DNA from: Streptomyces sp. NBC_00250
GTDB taxonomy: Bacteria; Actinomycetota; Actinomycetes; Streptomycetales; Streptomycetaceae
Length of the DNA stretch: 64,000 nt
Reading direction: 5' to 3'
Assembly: GCF_036192275.1 (NCBI RefSeq)
Contig: NZ_CP108088.1
Coordinates: 434,001 to 498,000, forward strand
A program made the translations under genes and the position numbers. The number at the start of each line of letters is the position of its first letter. The first letter of the stretch is position 1. Positions 28,488 through 37,417 of the stretch are shown here, piece after piece. Under the pieces are notes generated by a model. The model saw only the letters and a program-made list of their open reading frames with translations, made no database searches and was not told the DNA's origin.

Positions 28488-28701
28488 CGGGCACCGCCTC
28501 GGCCGGCTTGTCCACGGCATCGACGAGGATGGCCTGCACCGGGCAGGCCGCGGCGGCCTGGGCCAGCTTCTCGCGCTGTGCCTCGTCAGGATCCGGGTCG
28601 TACAGCAGCGCCTCGTCGCCGTGCATGGTGAAGATCTCGGGAGCGAGGAACGCGCACTGCGCGTACCCCTGGCAGCGGTTCAGATCGACGGCAATGCTCA
28701 C
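28477..28701 (-). CDS. 3Fe-4S-type P450 ferredoxin
   Basis: A 74-residue ferredoxin from GTG 28701 (GTG 28704 is equally possible; GGAGAGG upstream). The cluster ligands read CQGYAQC and a later CPVQAI, one Cys fewer than a 4Fe-4S ferredoxin, so a 3Fe-4S or 4Fe-4S cluster with an alternative ligand. It carries electrons from the overlapping reductase to the P450. The acidic body (DPDPDEAQREK) suits docking on a basic P450 face. Confidence 0.92.
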   Translation of the reverse strand: MSIAVDLNRCQGYAQCAFLAPEIFTMHGDEALLYDPDPDEAQREKLAQAAAACPVQAILVDAVDKPAEAVPGAR

Positions 28702-28813
28702 CACGGGATCGGTCCTCTCCAATGGCCCGGTCGAGCCCCCTGCGCCCACTCTCATCTGCCGGGAGGGCCACAGCGACGGGGAGCGGACCGATCGAGTGAG
28801 CGGTGCGGCCCGA

Positions 28814-29452
28814 TCAGGTCGAGGCGGCGGTCCGTGACGCGGCGGAATGCCGGCCCCACAGGGTGTTCAGGCTGAGAGCGAGCACCCAGGCCGGGAAGAC
28901 CAGCTCCGACCAGGGCACGTTCGCTCCCACCACGAGCAGCGTCAGGCCCGCCAGGTATCCGGCGGCGGTGAGCGGGCGCGGGAGGACGCCGAGCCGGTGG
29001 CCGATGGTCGAGGTCGTGATGACGAACACCGCTGCCATCCGCATGGCGTAGGTGGTCAGCAGGGCGTAAGCGACATCGCGGCCGAAGGAGGAGCCCTGTC
29101 CACCCTCATCGAGCGCGCTCCAGGCCGCCGCCGCAGCGCCGAACAGGGTGGCGACGAAGACCAGACCGCTGCCCAGGAACACAGTGGAGACGAACTTGTC
29201 CTCGCGCTCGCCCATCTGCTCGCGCATTGCGCCCATGAACCACAGGAACGCGATCCCGGCGTACGGGATCAGCTCCAGCGCCGTCCGCACGGCGCTCCGC
29301 TGCCCTGCGTCCACGGTCACCTCTGCCCCGTCGACGCCGCTCGGCACGGCGAGGCGTACCAGGACGATCGCCGCGGCCGTCAGGATCGCGAACACCATCC
29401 CTGCCACCCCGGCGGCCCACGGCGTCGCGAGGCGCTTGTGCTTCCGCTCCAT
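28814..29452 (-). CDS. Integral membrane protein of unknown function
   Basis: A 212-residue protein from ATG 29452 (GGGAG upstream) with about five hydrophobic helices (GMVFAILTAAAIVLVRLAV, STVFLGSGLVFVATLFGA, VAYALLTTYAMRMAAVFVIT, AGYLAGLTLLVVGANV). Family resembles small actinobacterial membrane proteins with no assigned role. It precedes the ferredoxin operon by 112 bp on the same strand, so co-transcription is possible. Confidence 0.75.
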   Translation of the reverse strand: MERKHKRLATPWAAGVAGMVFAILTAAAIVLVRLAVPSGVDGAEVTVDAGQRSAVRTALELIPYAGIAFLWFMGAMREQMGEREDKFVSTVFLGSGLVFVATLFGAAAAAWSALDEGGQGSSFGRDVAYALLTTYAMRMAAVFVITTSTIGHRLGVLPRPLTAAGYLAGLTLLVVGANVPWSELVFPAWVLALSLNTLWGRHSAASRTAAST

Positions 29453-29738
29453 GGTCTCCCGCTTCCTGCCTGTGCTTCCTTCGTCCAGACACCCGTGATC
29501 GCGGGACGCGCGCCACTGGAATCACCCGACAGGAAGAGCTCGGTGCGCCATACAGGCCAGGGCGGGGCCGGGCGAGGTACGGCCCCATCTGGGGCTCCCC
29601 CTCCGGTCCCCTCCACTGGGGCATGCATGAAGGTGATGTCATCGGCGCGGCCCGCGTCCAGACCAGCTCACGCATCTCGGCGTCGCCGCCAGGCGCCTGC
29701 CGCTCACCACAATCCCGGGCGGGCCGGGATGACGCGTT

Positions 29739-30581
29739 CTAGGGACGTTCGAATGCCTGCAGTACGCCACCGAGCGCGAAGCACAGCGCGCCGCACAACG
29801 TCCCCCAGTTGGCGATGTCGGTGTTGACCAGGCTCTGGGTGCTGGGCCGGGTGAAGGCGGCCAACGCAGAGACCATGAAGAGCACCGACCCGAACTGATT
29901 CACTGCGACCACCCACCAGCCGAGGCTGCGCGAGCGGATGCAGGGCCGGGAGCGATGGCAGATCTCGGCGAACGCGAGATGACCCGACACCAGGAACAGC
30001 ACGCACCCGACCACGTCGGGGGTCCAGATCAGCCGGTTGGTCTGCTGGACGGTGAGCCCTTGCAGGAAGGAATCCAGCAGGTTGACTCCGAACACCAGCG
30101 TCCCGGCGAACAGCACGAACGTGCTGAGCCAGTCCAGACGCATCGGCTCGTACCCCCACCACCGCCAGCCGGTCGTCGCCAGTGGGCCGCCCGCCGGGTT
30201 GTGGCGAGGCGCGTTCAGCACCTGCAAGAGCGAGGTGTAGCCGCCGATGTTGAAGCACAGCCCGCCCGCGAAGTAGATCGAGGCGCTCTCGACCGGGTCG
30301 CCCGAGCCGAACTGGGCGACCCCGGCGCCGAGAGCGAAGAGCATTCCGCCGAGGAAGAACGCACCCGATGCGACGGAATTGAGCCTCCGGAGGCGACCGA
30401 GGGCCTCGGCGTCGGCAGTCGGGGACATCGCGTCCGTGCCCCCGGGGCCGCGGACGGACAGCGCCCCGCGCTTGCGCGCGAGCCGCGACTCCCATACCAC
30501 CGTCTGCCCTTCCGCGCGGTGCCAGGTGAGCCGGGTGGTGAACGGTCCCGCGCCTTCGGCGCGGTGCTCAGGCGGTTTCAC
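29739..30581 (-). CDS. YrhK-domain-like membrane protein
   Basis: A 280-residue protein from GTG 30581. The first 60 residues contain TRLTWHRAEGQTVVWESRLA, a block typical of this actinobacterial family. Six or so membrane helices follow, with RLNSVASGAFFLGGMLFALG and SIYFAGGLCFNIGGYTSLLQ in a YrhK-like repeat, and FAEICHRSRPCIRSRSLGWW near the C-terminal third. No enzymatic motif is seen. Function is unknown; family members often sit near stress genes, as here. Confidence 0.7.
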   Translation of the reverse strand: MKPPEHRAEGAGPFTTRLTWHRAEGQTVVWESRLARKRGALSVRGPGGTDAMSPTADAEALGRLRRLNSVASGAFFLGGMLFALGAGVAQFGSGDPVESASIYFAGGLCFNIGGYTSLLQVLNAPRHNPAGGPLATTGWRWWGYEPMRLDWLSTFVLFAGTLVFGVNLLDSFLQGLTVQQTNRLIWTPDVVGCVLFLVSGHLAFAEICHRSRPCIRSRSLGWWVVAVNQFGSVLFMVSALAAFTRPSTQSLVNTDIANWGTLCGALCFALGGVLQAFERP

Positions 30582-30658
30582 GACACGCGCCTGTGCCGGC
30601 TCCGGTGCCCCGCGGACAGTGCAACGTGGACTCCTTGGATGTCCGGTGTCCTCACCTG

Positions 30659-31510
30659 TCAGGTGTGCGGTACGACTGCGACAGGACAGGAGGCGTGGTG
30701 GATGACGGCGTGGGTGACCGATCCGATGTGAGCGCCCCTGGCTGCCCTGCGCCGGCCGACGATCACGAGGCGCGCGTCCGACGCGGCCTCGATGAGATGC
30801 TCGGCCGCCCGCCCCGGGGCGGACACCTCCGCCACCTCCGTCGCCGGAAACCTGTCCCGGAACGGTCGAACCGCGCCGGCGAGCGCTGCCGCCTTCTCGT
30901 CCTTCGCGGCTGCGCTGGAGTGGTGAACGAAGGATTCATGCCACGTGTGCACGATTTCCAGCGGGACGCGATGCCGCCCGGCGAAATCGAACGCGAAGTG
31001 CAGGAGTTCGTCCTCGGCTTCGTTCACATCCAGACCGAGGACCACCTTCCGGCGGCTGTTCCCCTCGGATCCACCGGAGCTGTCCTTCTCGTATCCGGGG
31101 CGAACGAGCACCACGGGACGCTCTGCTGCCGCGATGACCTCCTGTCCTACCGAACCGACGATGAACCCGCGGACGCTCCCCAGCCCATGAGAGCCCACGA
31201 CGAGCAGATCCGCCGCGGCAGCTGCGGCGAGCAGCACGCTGGCGGGCGCGTCTTCGACCTCGTCAGCGGTCATGGCAAGGCCCGGCTGCCGGGACCCGAC
31301 ACGCCGCTCGGTCTCGGCCAGCACACCTTCCGCCGCGCCGGCGCGGTCTTCGTGCGACACCTTCATCGCCCCCAGCTGATGCTCCGCCCACCGTGTGGCA
31401 TACACCAGTCGCAGGCCGTCGCCGCGCAGCGCCGCCTCGTCGGCGGCCCAGTCCACCGCCGCCACGCTTCCCTCAGAGCCGTCCACCCCCACAGTGACAG
31501 GTCGGGACAC
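30659..31510 (-). CDS. Tandem universal stress protein
   Basis: A 283-residue protein with two UspA domains. GTG 31510 is chosen because GAGGAGAG lies 5 bases upstream; ATG 31534 is an alternative. Domain 1: PVTVGVDGSEGSVAAVDWA and DLLVVGSHGLGSVRGFIVGS, where G-x2-G-x9-G-S/T is the ATP-binding signature. Domain 2: KVVLGLDVNEAEDELL and RLVIVGRRRAARGAHIGSV, also with the signature. Likely an ATP-binding stress protein expressed in dormancy or low oxygen. It stands alone on the minus strand. Confidence 0.9.
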   Translation of the reverse strand: MSRPVTVGVDGSEGSVAAVDWAADEAALRGDGLRLVYATRWAEHQLGAMKVSHEDRAGAAEGVLAETERRVGSRQPGLAMTADEVEDAPASVLLAAAAAADLLVVGSHGLGSVRGFIVGSVGQEVIAAAERPVVLVRPGYEKDSSGGSEGNSRRKVVLGLDVNEAEDELLHFAFDFAGRHRVPLEIVHTWHESFVHHSSAAAKDEKAAALAGAVRPFRDRFPATEVAEVSAPGRAAEHLIEAASDARLVIVGRRRAARGAHIGSVTHAVIHHASCPVAVVPHT

Positions 31511-31547
31511 GCCGCTCTCCTCGCCTCGGGCCATCGTCGACAGGCCC

Positions 31548-32744
31548 TCACAGGGGCGCCGATGGGCACCCTTGTGCGAGGGCACCTGGTCGAGAAGCTA
31601 CCGAGTCGCTGAAACAAATGGTGTGCGCAGCGTTCGGCGACGCTGCCGAAGTACCCCATCCGGCGGATGACACCCCGCGAGGTGGCGCAGGCGCGGGCCC
31701 TCCCTGCCGTGGCGCATTGGACAAGGACAGGTCCGTCGCACTGGCCGGTGGCCGACTGCGCTGCGGGCCCTTGCCTCGGAGGAGGTCCAGGGTGACCTGG
31801 GCCGCCGCGAGGTCCTGCACGCCCAGGCCGATGAGCTTGCAGACGGTGATCTCGTCGGCCCGTTCGCGGCCCGGTGCCGACCCCGCAAGCACCTCGCCGA
31901 GTTCCGTGGGTTCCGGGAAGGCCGCTTGGGCCCGCGCGAGGTCTCCGTGGACGGCGGTGAGGGCGCGGCTGTCGACCACGATCCGGTCGGCGCGGTACAG
32001 GCAGGACGGAGACAGTTCGGCCTTGGTCGGGTCGTCGGCTCCTACGGCGGTGATGTGCAGGCCGGGAGCCAGCCACTCGGCGTCGACCAGCGGTTCGGTG
32101 CTAGCGGTGGCCGTCACCAGCACGTCGGCGCCCTCGCACGCCTGCCGGGCGGCGCCCACCGGGGTCACCCGCAGGTCGGGGCGGCGTGTGACCAGCGCGG
32201 CGGCCAGGCGGCGCACGCGTTCGTCGCGGCGGCCCCAGACCCTCACCTCCCGGATCGGCAGTTCGTCGGCAGCCGCCAGGATCTGCAGATACGCCTGAAC
32301 TCCGGTACCCAGCACGCCGACTACGGCGGAGTCCGGCCGGGCCAGCGTGCGCGCGGCGAGCGCGCCGGCGGCCGCGGTGCGGATGTCGGACAGGTGGTGC
32401 TCGTCCTCCAGCACGGCCCGCAGGTCCCCGGTCCGGGCGTCGAACACGGCGACGGCACCGGCTCCCGGCGGGCCGCCACGCCGGGCACGCTCCGCGAACC
32501 AGGTGGCCACCTTCACCGTGAAGACGGAACGGCCCGGCAGCCAGGCCGACTTCACGTGCACGTCGCCATCCCGGCCCGCCGGCGCGAACACCGCCACAGG
32601 CGAGTCCCCCAGTCCGCGGCTGAAGGCGGCGAAGGCCGCCGCCACTTCCTCGACGACGTCCTCGTACCCCACGAGCGCGCGGATCGTGTCCGGCCCGACG
32701 TATGCCGGTATCGCCTGCACCGTCTGCCGGGTCGCGGCGCTCAC
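31548..32744 (-). CDS. Ornithine cyclodeaminase / mu-crystallin family protein with extended C terminus
   Basis: A 398-residue protein from ATG 32744, overlapping the upstream PhzF stop as ATGA. The NAD fold is AVVGVLGTGVQAYLQILAAA, followed by DVLVTATASTEPLVDAEWLA and the HITAVGADDPTKAELSP block typical of the family. Members make proline from ornithine, reduce cyclic imines, or act as amino-acid dehydrogenases. The normal family body ends near residue 335 (QDLAAAQVTLDLLRG). The final 60 residues are Pro/Ser-rich and unlike the family, so a frameshift near the 3' end may have extended the reading frame. Confidence 0.85.
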   Translation of the reverse strand: MSAATRQTVQAIPAYVGPDTIRALVGYEDVVEEVAAAFAAFSRGLGDSPVAVFAPAGRDGDVHVKSAWLPGRSVFTVKVATWFAERARRGGPPGAGAVAVFDARTGDLRAVLEDEHHLSDIRTAAAGALAARTLARPDSAVVGVLGTGVQAYLQILAAADELPIREVRVWGRRDERVRRLAAALVTRRPDLRVTPVGAARQACEGADVLVTATASTEPLVDAEWLAPGLHITAVGADDPTKAELSPSCLYRADRIVVDSRALTAVHGDLARAQAAFPEPTELGEVLAGSAPGRERADEITVCKLIGLGVQDLAAAQVTLDLLRGKGPQRSRPPASATDLSLSNAPRQGGPAPAPPRGVSSAGWGTSAASPNAAHTICFSDSVASRPGALAQGCPSAPL

Positions 32745-33616
32745 TGAGGAAGCACCTCCAGCCGTCCCTCGCCGACGAAGGCGACCTCGCCGCCGACCCG
32801 CACGGAGTGGATGTCCTCCCCGTGGCCGTGGGCACTGATGGTCATCTCGCTGGGGCGTCCGGTGAACCGGCCCTGGCGCAGGGTCACGGCTTCGCCGTCG
32901 CCGATGCAGCCGTGACGGCGCAGGTAGGCCGCGGCGCAGCCGGCTCCGCTGCCGGTAGCCACGTCCTCGGTCAGCCCGTCGTTGCTCCAGTGCCGCGCCT
33001 CCAGAGCGGTCGCATCGAGGACGTAGGCGAACTGGGCGCCGAGGTCCGCCAGTCGTGTGCTGATGTCCAAGGCGATGCGGGCACGGTCAAGGGCGCCTTC
33101 GCGGACCGGGAGCACCAGGTAGCGCAGCCCTGTGGAGACGACCTCCGGGGACAGGTCCGGATCGAGGTCCTTGGCGTCGAGGCCGAACAAGGACGCCAGG
33201 TCCTTCGCGGCCGAGGGCTCGGGGCGGCCGAGGAAGGCGGCCCGGCCCTGATCCAACACGCTGGCGTACCGTCCGGTTCCGAGCCGCCTCGTGGTCACCT
33301 CCACGGTGCGGGCCTTCAAGCGCAGCGTCCACGTCTCCTCCTCGCCGGCACCGTGCAGGGCGTGCAGCACACACCCAGCCCCGATGACGGGATGCCCGGC
33401 GAAGTCCAGTTCCTCGATGAGGTCGAAGACCCGCGCCTGCCGGCCCGAGTCCCCCGACGTCTTGTCCGGGGTCAGGAAGATCGACTCGAAGTGGCGCAGC
33501 TCCTGCGTGATCCGTTGCATCTGGGGGCCGCTGAGGTCGGCGGCGTCGGGGAAGACAGCCAGGCTGTTGCCGCTGTAGGGCAGGCCGGTGAAGACATCGA
33601 CGTGGTGGTAGAACAT
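32741..33616 (-). CDS. PhzF-family isomerase
   Basis: A 291-residue protein from ATG 33616. The start FYHHVDVFTGLPYSGNSLAV and the catalytic Glu in ELRHFESIFLTP match PhzF folds, as do LDFAGHPVIGAGCVL and the GSGAGCAAAYL loop near the C terminus. PhzF-type enzymes isomerise or epimerise small amino-acid-derived substrates. It is translationally coupled to an ornithine-cyclodeaminase-like gene, so the pair probably handles an amino acid or cyclic imine. The divergent LysR gene most likely controls both. Confidence 0.87.
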   Translation of the reverse strand: MFYHHVDVFTGLPYSGNSLAVFPDAADLSGPQMQRITQELRHFESIFLTPDKTSGDSGRQARVFDLIEELDFAGHPVIGAGCVLHALHGAGEEETWTLRLKARTVEVTTRRLGTGRYASVLDQGRAAFLGRPEPSAAKDLASLFGLDAKDLDPDLSPEVVSTGLRYLVLPVREGALDRARIALDISTRLADLGAQFAYVLDATALEARHWSNDGLTEDVATGSGAGCAAAYLRRHGCIGDGEAVTLRQGRFTGRPSEMTISAHGHGEDIHSVRVGGEVAFVGEGRLEVLPQ

Positions 33617-33674
33617 GCGGCTGAGGCTACGAGCCCACCAGGCCATAAGGAACTGGCCAATCCCGGAGATCCCA

Positions 33675-33691
33675 CATAACGTCTGGTTATG
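33675..33691. promoter_or_regulatory. LysR-type binding box overlapping the lysR start
   Basis: CATAAC-N5-GTTATG contains a T-N11-A core (T33677, A33689) and covers the start codon of the LysR gene. It lies 58 bases before the divergent phzF-like start. Fits negative autoregulation with divergent activation. Confidence 0.6.
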
Positions 33692-34522
33692 GGATCGGAT
33701 CTGGACATGGCACAGCTGCGGGTCTTCGTCTCCTGCACCCGCTCCGGCAGCATCAGCCGCGCCGCCACCGCGCTCGGGCACAGCCAGCCCGCACTCAGCC
33801 AGCAACTGCGCAGGCTGGAACGCACCGTCGGGCAGCCACTCCTGCACCGCGCCGCCACCGGCGTCACCCTCACCAAGGCCGGCGAAGCGCTGCTACCGTA
33901 CGCCGAACGCATCCTGGCCCTGTCCACCCAGGCACTCGGCGCCACCGGCCCGGCCATCCAGGGGCACTGCGGCGTGGGCCTGCTCGAAGACCTCACCACC
34001 GCGCCGCTCCCTCAGGCCCTGGCCGACTTCACCCGCATGAACCCCCGGGCCACCCTGGAGCTGATCAGCGGCCCCGGCCCCGTACTCCGCGAGGCATACG
34101 GCCAAGGACGCATACACCTGGCGCTGTGCGACCCGTCCTATCTCCCCGAGCCACCCCGGTGGACGGTGCGCCTCCCTATGACCTGGGCCGCCGCCCCCAG
34201 CCTGGACACCACCCTCGACCCCCTCCCCCTGGTCCTCTTCTCCCAGCCCTGCCGCTGGCGCCAACCGCTCCTCGACTCCCTCGAAGCCGCCGGACGCGGC
34301 TGGCGCACCGCATTCGAGAGCACCAACGTGCCCGGCGTCCGGGCGGCCGTCCGCGCCGGCCTCGGCGCGGCCGCCCTCCTTCCGGCCACCGTCGAACCGG
34401 GCACCGCCGTACACGGCCTTCCCGCGCTCCCCGACGTCGAACTCGGGCTGATCAGGCGCCCCGGAACCGAGGGCGACACCCTCGTCGACGCCGTCGAAGC
34501 CGTCCTCAAACGGCTCGTCTGA
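33689..34522 (+). CDS. LysR-family transcriptional regulator
   Basis: A 277-residue protein from ATG 33689. N-terminal winged HTH: MAQLRVFVSCTRSGSISRAA, then HSQPALSQQLRRLERTVGQP, as in LysR proteins. The effector-binding domain follows (LEDLTTAPLPQALADF, VRAAVRAGLGAAALLPATVE). It is divergent from the PhzF/cyclodeaminase pair with only 72 bp between start codons, the classic LysR layout. The effector is unknown but may be the substrate of those enzymes. Confidence 0.92.
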   Translation: MGSDLDMAQLRVFVSCTRSGSISRAATALGHSQPALSQQLRRLERTVGQPLLHRAATGVTLTKAGEALLPYAERILALSTQALGATGPAIQGHCGVGLLEDLTTAPLPQALADFTRMNPRATLELISGPGPVLREAYGQGRIHLALCDPSYLPEPPRWTVRLPMTWAAAPSLDTTLDPLPLVLFSQPCRWRQPLLDSLEAAGRGWRTAFESTNVPGVRAAVRAGLGAAALLPATVEPGTAVHGLPALPDVELGLIRRPGTEGDTLVDAVEAVLKRLV

Positions 34523-35050
34523 TCAGCTACCCGCCCCTCGCTTCCGGCCAGAAGCCGGTCAGCTCCTTGTTCAAGCGACCACAGTCCGCATGGGGTACCA
34601 GCGCCACCGCACCGACGTGCGCATCTCATATCGTCGGCGAAATGGGCGTGGAAGCCGTGCCGGTCGCGGCCCTGGCCGACGACCCTCGTCGGCCCTCATG
34701 CCGACTGCCCGGATGGATGGCGCCCCACAAGGCGGCGTAGCGCAGGGAGCCGTCGAGCAGGCGGAACGACGTGTGGCGGCGCCGCACACACCGTCCTGGG
34801 CGCTGTCCGCGTGGGACTCGACCGGCCGCACGCCCCGCCCCCCCGGGACGGGACCGGCTCGCCGACGGTGCAGGCCCGATCGGGTGAGCCACCCGACGAG
34901 GACCTTGGTCCGCCTGAATGACCATCACTCCACCACCGCACAAAGGCGGTGAGCCCGCCCGGTACAGCGGCCGCCGCGTGGTACCACGTCAGTAAAACGC
35001 CAGTGGACCGCCGCGATCCCGATGAATGTCGAGCCAAGGAGCTGATGCGC
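34523..35050. other. Region without a recognised gene
   Basis: I see no complete gene. The minus strand around 34690-34790 has a coding-like patch (SFRLLDGSLRYAALWGAIHP) without a start or family match. The end of the stretch should hold the promoter of the ClC gene; an AAGGAG at 35036-35041 serves as its ribosome-binding site. Confidence 0.45.
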
Positions 35051-36409
35051 ATGTCGGCCGACAGACCTGTCGGAGCACCGGGCGAGCTGACGCCAGATCC
35101 CTTCGCCATGGTCAGGACCCGCGGTTACGTCGGGATCCTGGTCATGGCGGCGGCGCTCGGAGTGCCGATCTCAGCAGCCGCGTACGGCTTCCTCGCCCTG
35201 GTCAACGAGCTCCAGCCGTGGACCTACACCGATCTGCCCAAGGCGCTGGGCTTCCAGGAAACCCCTCCCTGGTGGCCCCTGCCGCTGCTCGCCGTCGCAG
35301 GCCTGCTGGTCGGAGCGACCATCCGATACCTTCCGGGAATCGGTGGCCACAAGCCCGCCGAGGGGCTGTCGACGACGGGCGCGCCGAAGCCGCGCGAGCT
35401 TCCCGGCATCTTCGTCGCCGCCGTGGCCACGCTGGCCCTCGGTGCCGTCCTCGGTCCCGAGGCACCGCTCATCGCCCTCGGCAGCGGCACAGCCATCTGG
35501 CTCGTACGCCTGCTCAAGCCGGACCTGCCGGAGCGGGCCGGGGCCGTCGTCGGAGCCGCCGGAAGCTTCGCCGCGGTGAGCACCCTGCTCGGGTCACCCA
35601 TCACGGGGGCGTTCCTGCTCATGGAGGCTTCGGGAATCGGCGGGCCGATGCTCGGGGTCGTGCTCGTACCCGGCCTGCTCGCCGCCGGCATCGGCTCGCT
35701 CGTCTTCACCGGCCTGGACAGCTGGACCGGTCTCGGCACGTACTCGCTGGCGCTTCCGGAGGTCCCGCACGCCAACGCGCCCGATGTCGCCGAGTTCGGC
35801 TGGGCACTCGTCATCGGACTGGCGGCGGCCCTCGTCGGCACGGGCATCCGGCGGCTCGCCCTCCTGGCGCAGCCCCGTGTCGAGCGGCACCGGGTGACCG
35901 CCACCGTGCTGATGGGCCTGGCGGTCGCGGGGCTCGCCATCGCCTTCGCCGAAGGCACGGGGAAAGCCGCGACCGACGTGCTGTACTCGGGGCAGGCCGC
36001 CATGGGCCCGCTGCTCGCGAACAGCGCAGACTACTCCGTCGGTACGTTGACCCTGCTCGTCGCGTGCAAAGGGCTGGCGTACTGCGCCTCACTGAGCGCG
36101 TTCAGAGGAGGCCCGATCTTCCCGGCGATGTTCCTGGGGGCGACGGGCGGGATCGCGCTGTCCCACCTTCCTGGGCTGGAGCTCACCCCCGCGTTCGCGA
36201 TGGGGATCGGAGCCATGTCGGTCACCATGCTCGGGCTCCCGCTTACCTCGGTGCTGTTGGCCACCCTGCTGCTGGGGTCGCAGGGCCTCACCGTCATGCC
36301 ACTCGTCATCGTCACGGTCGTGGTCGCCTATGTCGTGTCAAAACGACTCAGCCCGCCACCGGCCGGCGCGTCGCAGGCTCCCGCGCTCAGGGAACCGACG
36401 ACGAGGTGA
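35051..36409 (+). CDS. ClC-family chloride channel or antiporter
   Basis: A 452-residue membrane protein. ATG 35051, 9 bases after AAGGAG, is preferred to ATG 35045 at 3 bases. It shows ClC landmarks: GPEAPLIALGSG in place of the GREGP loop, GSPITGAFLLMEASG, and GGPIFPAMFLGATGG for the GxFxP loop (GPIFP). About 11 membrane helices. The gating Glu is kept as GPEAP. It moves chloride or fluoride, perhaps with protons, for acid or ion homeostasis. It stands alone between debris on both sides. The C-terminal tail lacks CBS domains. Confidence 0.88.
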   Translation: MSADRPVGAPGELTPDPFAMVRTRGYVGILVMAAALGVPISAAAYGFLALVNELQPWTYTDLPKALGFQETPPWWPLPLLAVAGLLVGATIRYLPGIGGHKPAEGLSTTGAPKPRELPGIFVAAVATLALGAVLGPEAPLIALGSGTAIWLVRLLKPDLPERAGAVVGAAGSFAAVSTLLGSPITGAFLLMEASGIGGPMLGVVLVPGLLAAGIGSLVFTGLDSWTGLGTYSLALPEVPHANAPDVAEFGWALVIGLAAALVGTGIRRLALLAQPRVERHRVTATVLMGLAVAGLAIAFAEGTGKAATDVLYSGQAAMGPLLANSADYSVGTLTLLVACKGLAYCASLSAFRGGPIFPAMFLGATGGIALSHLPGLELTPAFAMGIGAMSVTMLGLPLTSVLLATLLLGSQGLTVMPLVIVTVVVAYVVSKRLSPPPAGASQAPALREPTTR

Positions 36410-36849
36410 CATACCGTCAAGTACCGCTTGGCGCAAGCGAGATCCGGTCCGGGAACCACCCTGGTTCTTGATCTCAGTTCTTGATGGCATCGTGAGGACC
36501 AAGGGGCATCATGGTCCGATTCCGCTCGACGCGTTCGCTCTGCTGCTGTCCGCCGAGCGGGGCGTGAACCACGGGCGTACACAAGGGGCGCGCCTTCACT
36601 CGCTCGGCCGCCCGCCAGGCCTTGGTGATCATCGAGGGCGTCCCGTGGTCAGCCGTCGGCCCACCGGTCGGCTTCGTCGACGGCGATGCTCGTCAAGCCG
36701 GTGGTGGGCACCAGGCTGATCGCGGAGAGCGGGCACAAGCACCGCCGCGCCAAGGAGCCGTGCGAGCGCAGGACTTCCAGCGGATCGACACGAGCCCACG
36801 CGAACGCGCTACCTCCGGAAGAGCCGCCCGCGCCCGGATGCCTCGGTCG
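36410..36849. other. Region without an intact gene
   Basis: No complete gene. On the plus strand scattered coding-like patches (ALVIIEGVPWSAVG, then VVGTRLIAESG) lie in different frames and may be eroded parts of the DUF2252 gene whose tail follows. Confidence 0.35.
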
Positions 36850-36957
36850 AGCCATGCCGAGCACTGCCCCGCGGGCTACCTGGGCGGCGGCAACTCCTTC
36901 GACCGGGCGTTGAGCGACTTCGCGGAGAAGTACGCGACCGTGCCTGGCGCCCCGACG
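36850..36957 (+). pseudogene. DUF2252 protein C-terminal remnant
   Basis: The plus strand encodes HAEHCPAGYLGGGNSFDRAL then SDFAEKYATV, matching the C terminus of DUF2252 proteins, which end with a His/Ala-rich stretch, then AGYLG-x-SDTFDRA and DFAxxYA. No upstream catalytic-like core is left intact. Confidence 0.55.
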
Positions 36958-36960
36958 CGG

Positions 36961-37290
36961 TCAGGAGTACCAGTCGGCCTCCACCGCCCGCGCCCGTCGG
37001 GGCACGTCCCGGGCGAGCATGGGCATGCGTTCGCCAGACGCGAGCAGGAAGCTTGCCGGATCGCCGCCGAGAGCGCCCGGGAGCGTCACCTCGACCTCGA
37101 TGCCGCGAGGCGGGTCGGTGGGCAGGATTGTGGTCATCACCGCCGTCTGGGCCCGGTGGCCATGGACGCGGGCGGCGGCGACCTGCTTCCCGTCCACGAG
37201 GAGCTCCAGCTCCCGCGTCCCGCCCACCCGCAGGCCCACCGTGACCGAGCAGCCTGCGTGCTCGGCATGAAAGTGATACTCGCGGCCCAT
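36961..37290 (-). CDS. Conserved hypothetical protein
   Basis: A 109-residue protein from ATG 37290 with GGGAGG 6 bases upstream. Read as GREYHFHAEHAGCSVTVGLR, RELELLVDGKQVAAARVHGH, then MTTILPTDPPRGIEVEVTLP, it is mostly beta-strand and soluble. I do not recognise a characterised family; small beta-rich proteins of this kind are common in Streptomyces. Codon usage is fully typical, so it is very likely expressed. It is convergent with the DUF2252 remnant. Confidence 0.7.
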   Translation of the reverse strand: MGREYHFHAEHAGCSVTVGLRVGGTRELELLVDGKQVAAARVHGHRAQTAVMTTILPTDPPRGIEVEVTLPGALGGDPASFLLASGERMPMLARDVPRRARAVEADWYS

Positions 37291-37417
37291 GGCCGCCTCC
37301 CTGAAGCGCCTGGCGACAAATCTCCTTCCCTTCATCGTGGCACTGCCTGATGGCTGCGGCAGCCCTGGATATCGCTCCCGCGGTCGTCACCGTGATCCCC
37401 ACCCGTCACGCCACCTC

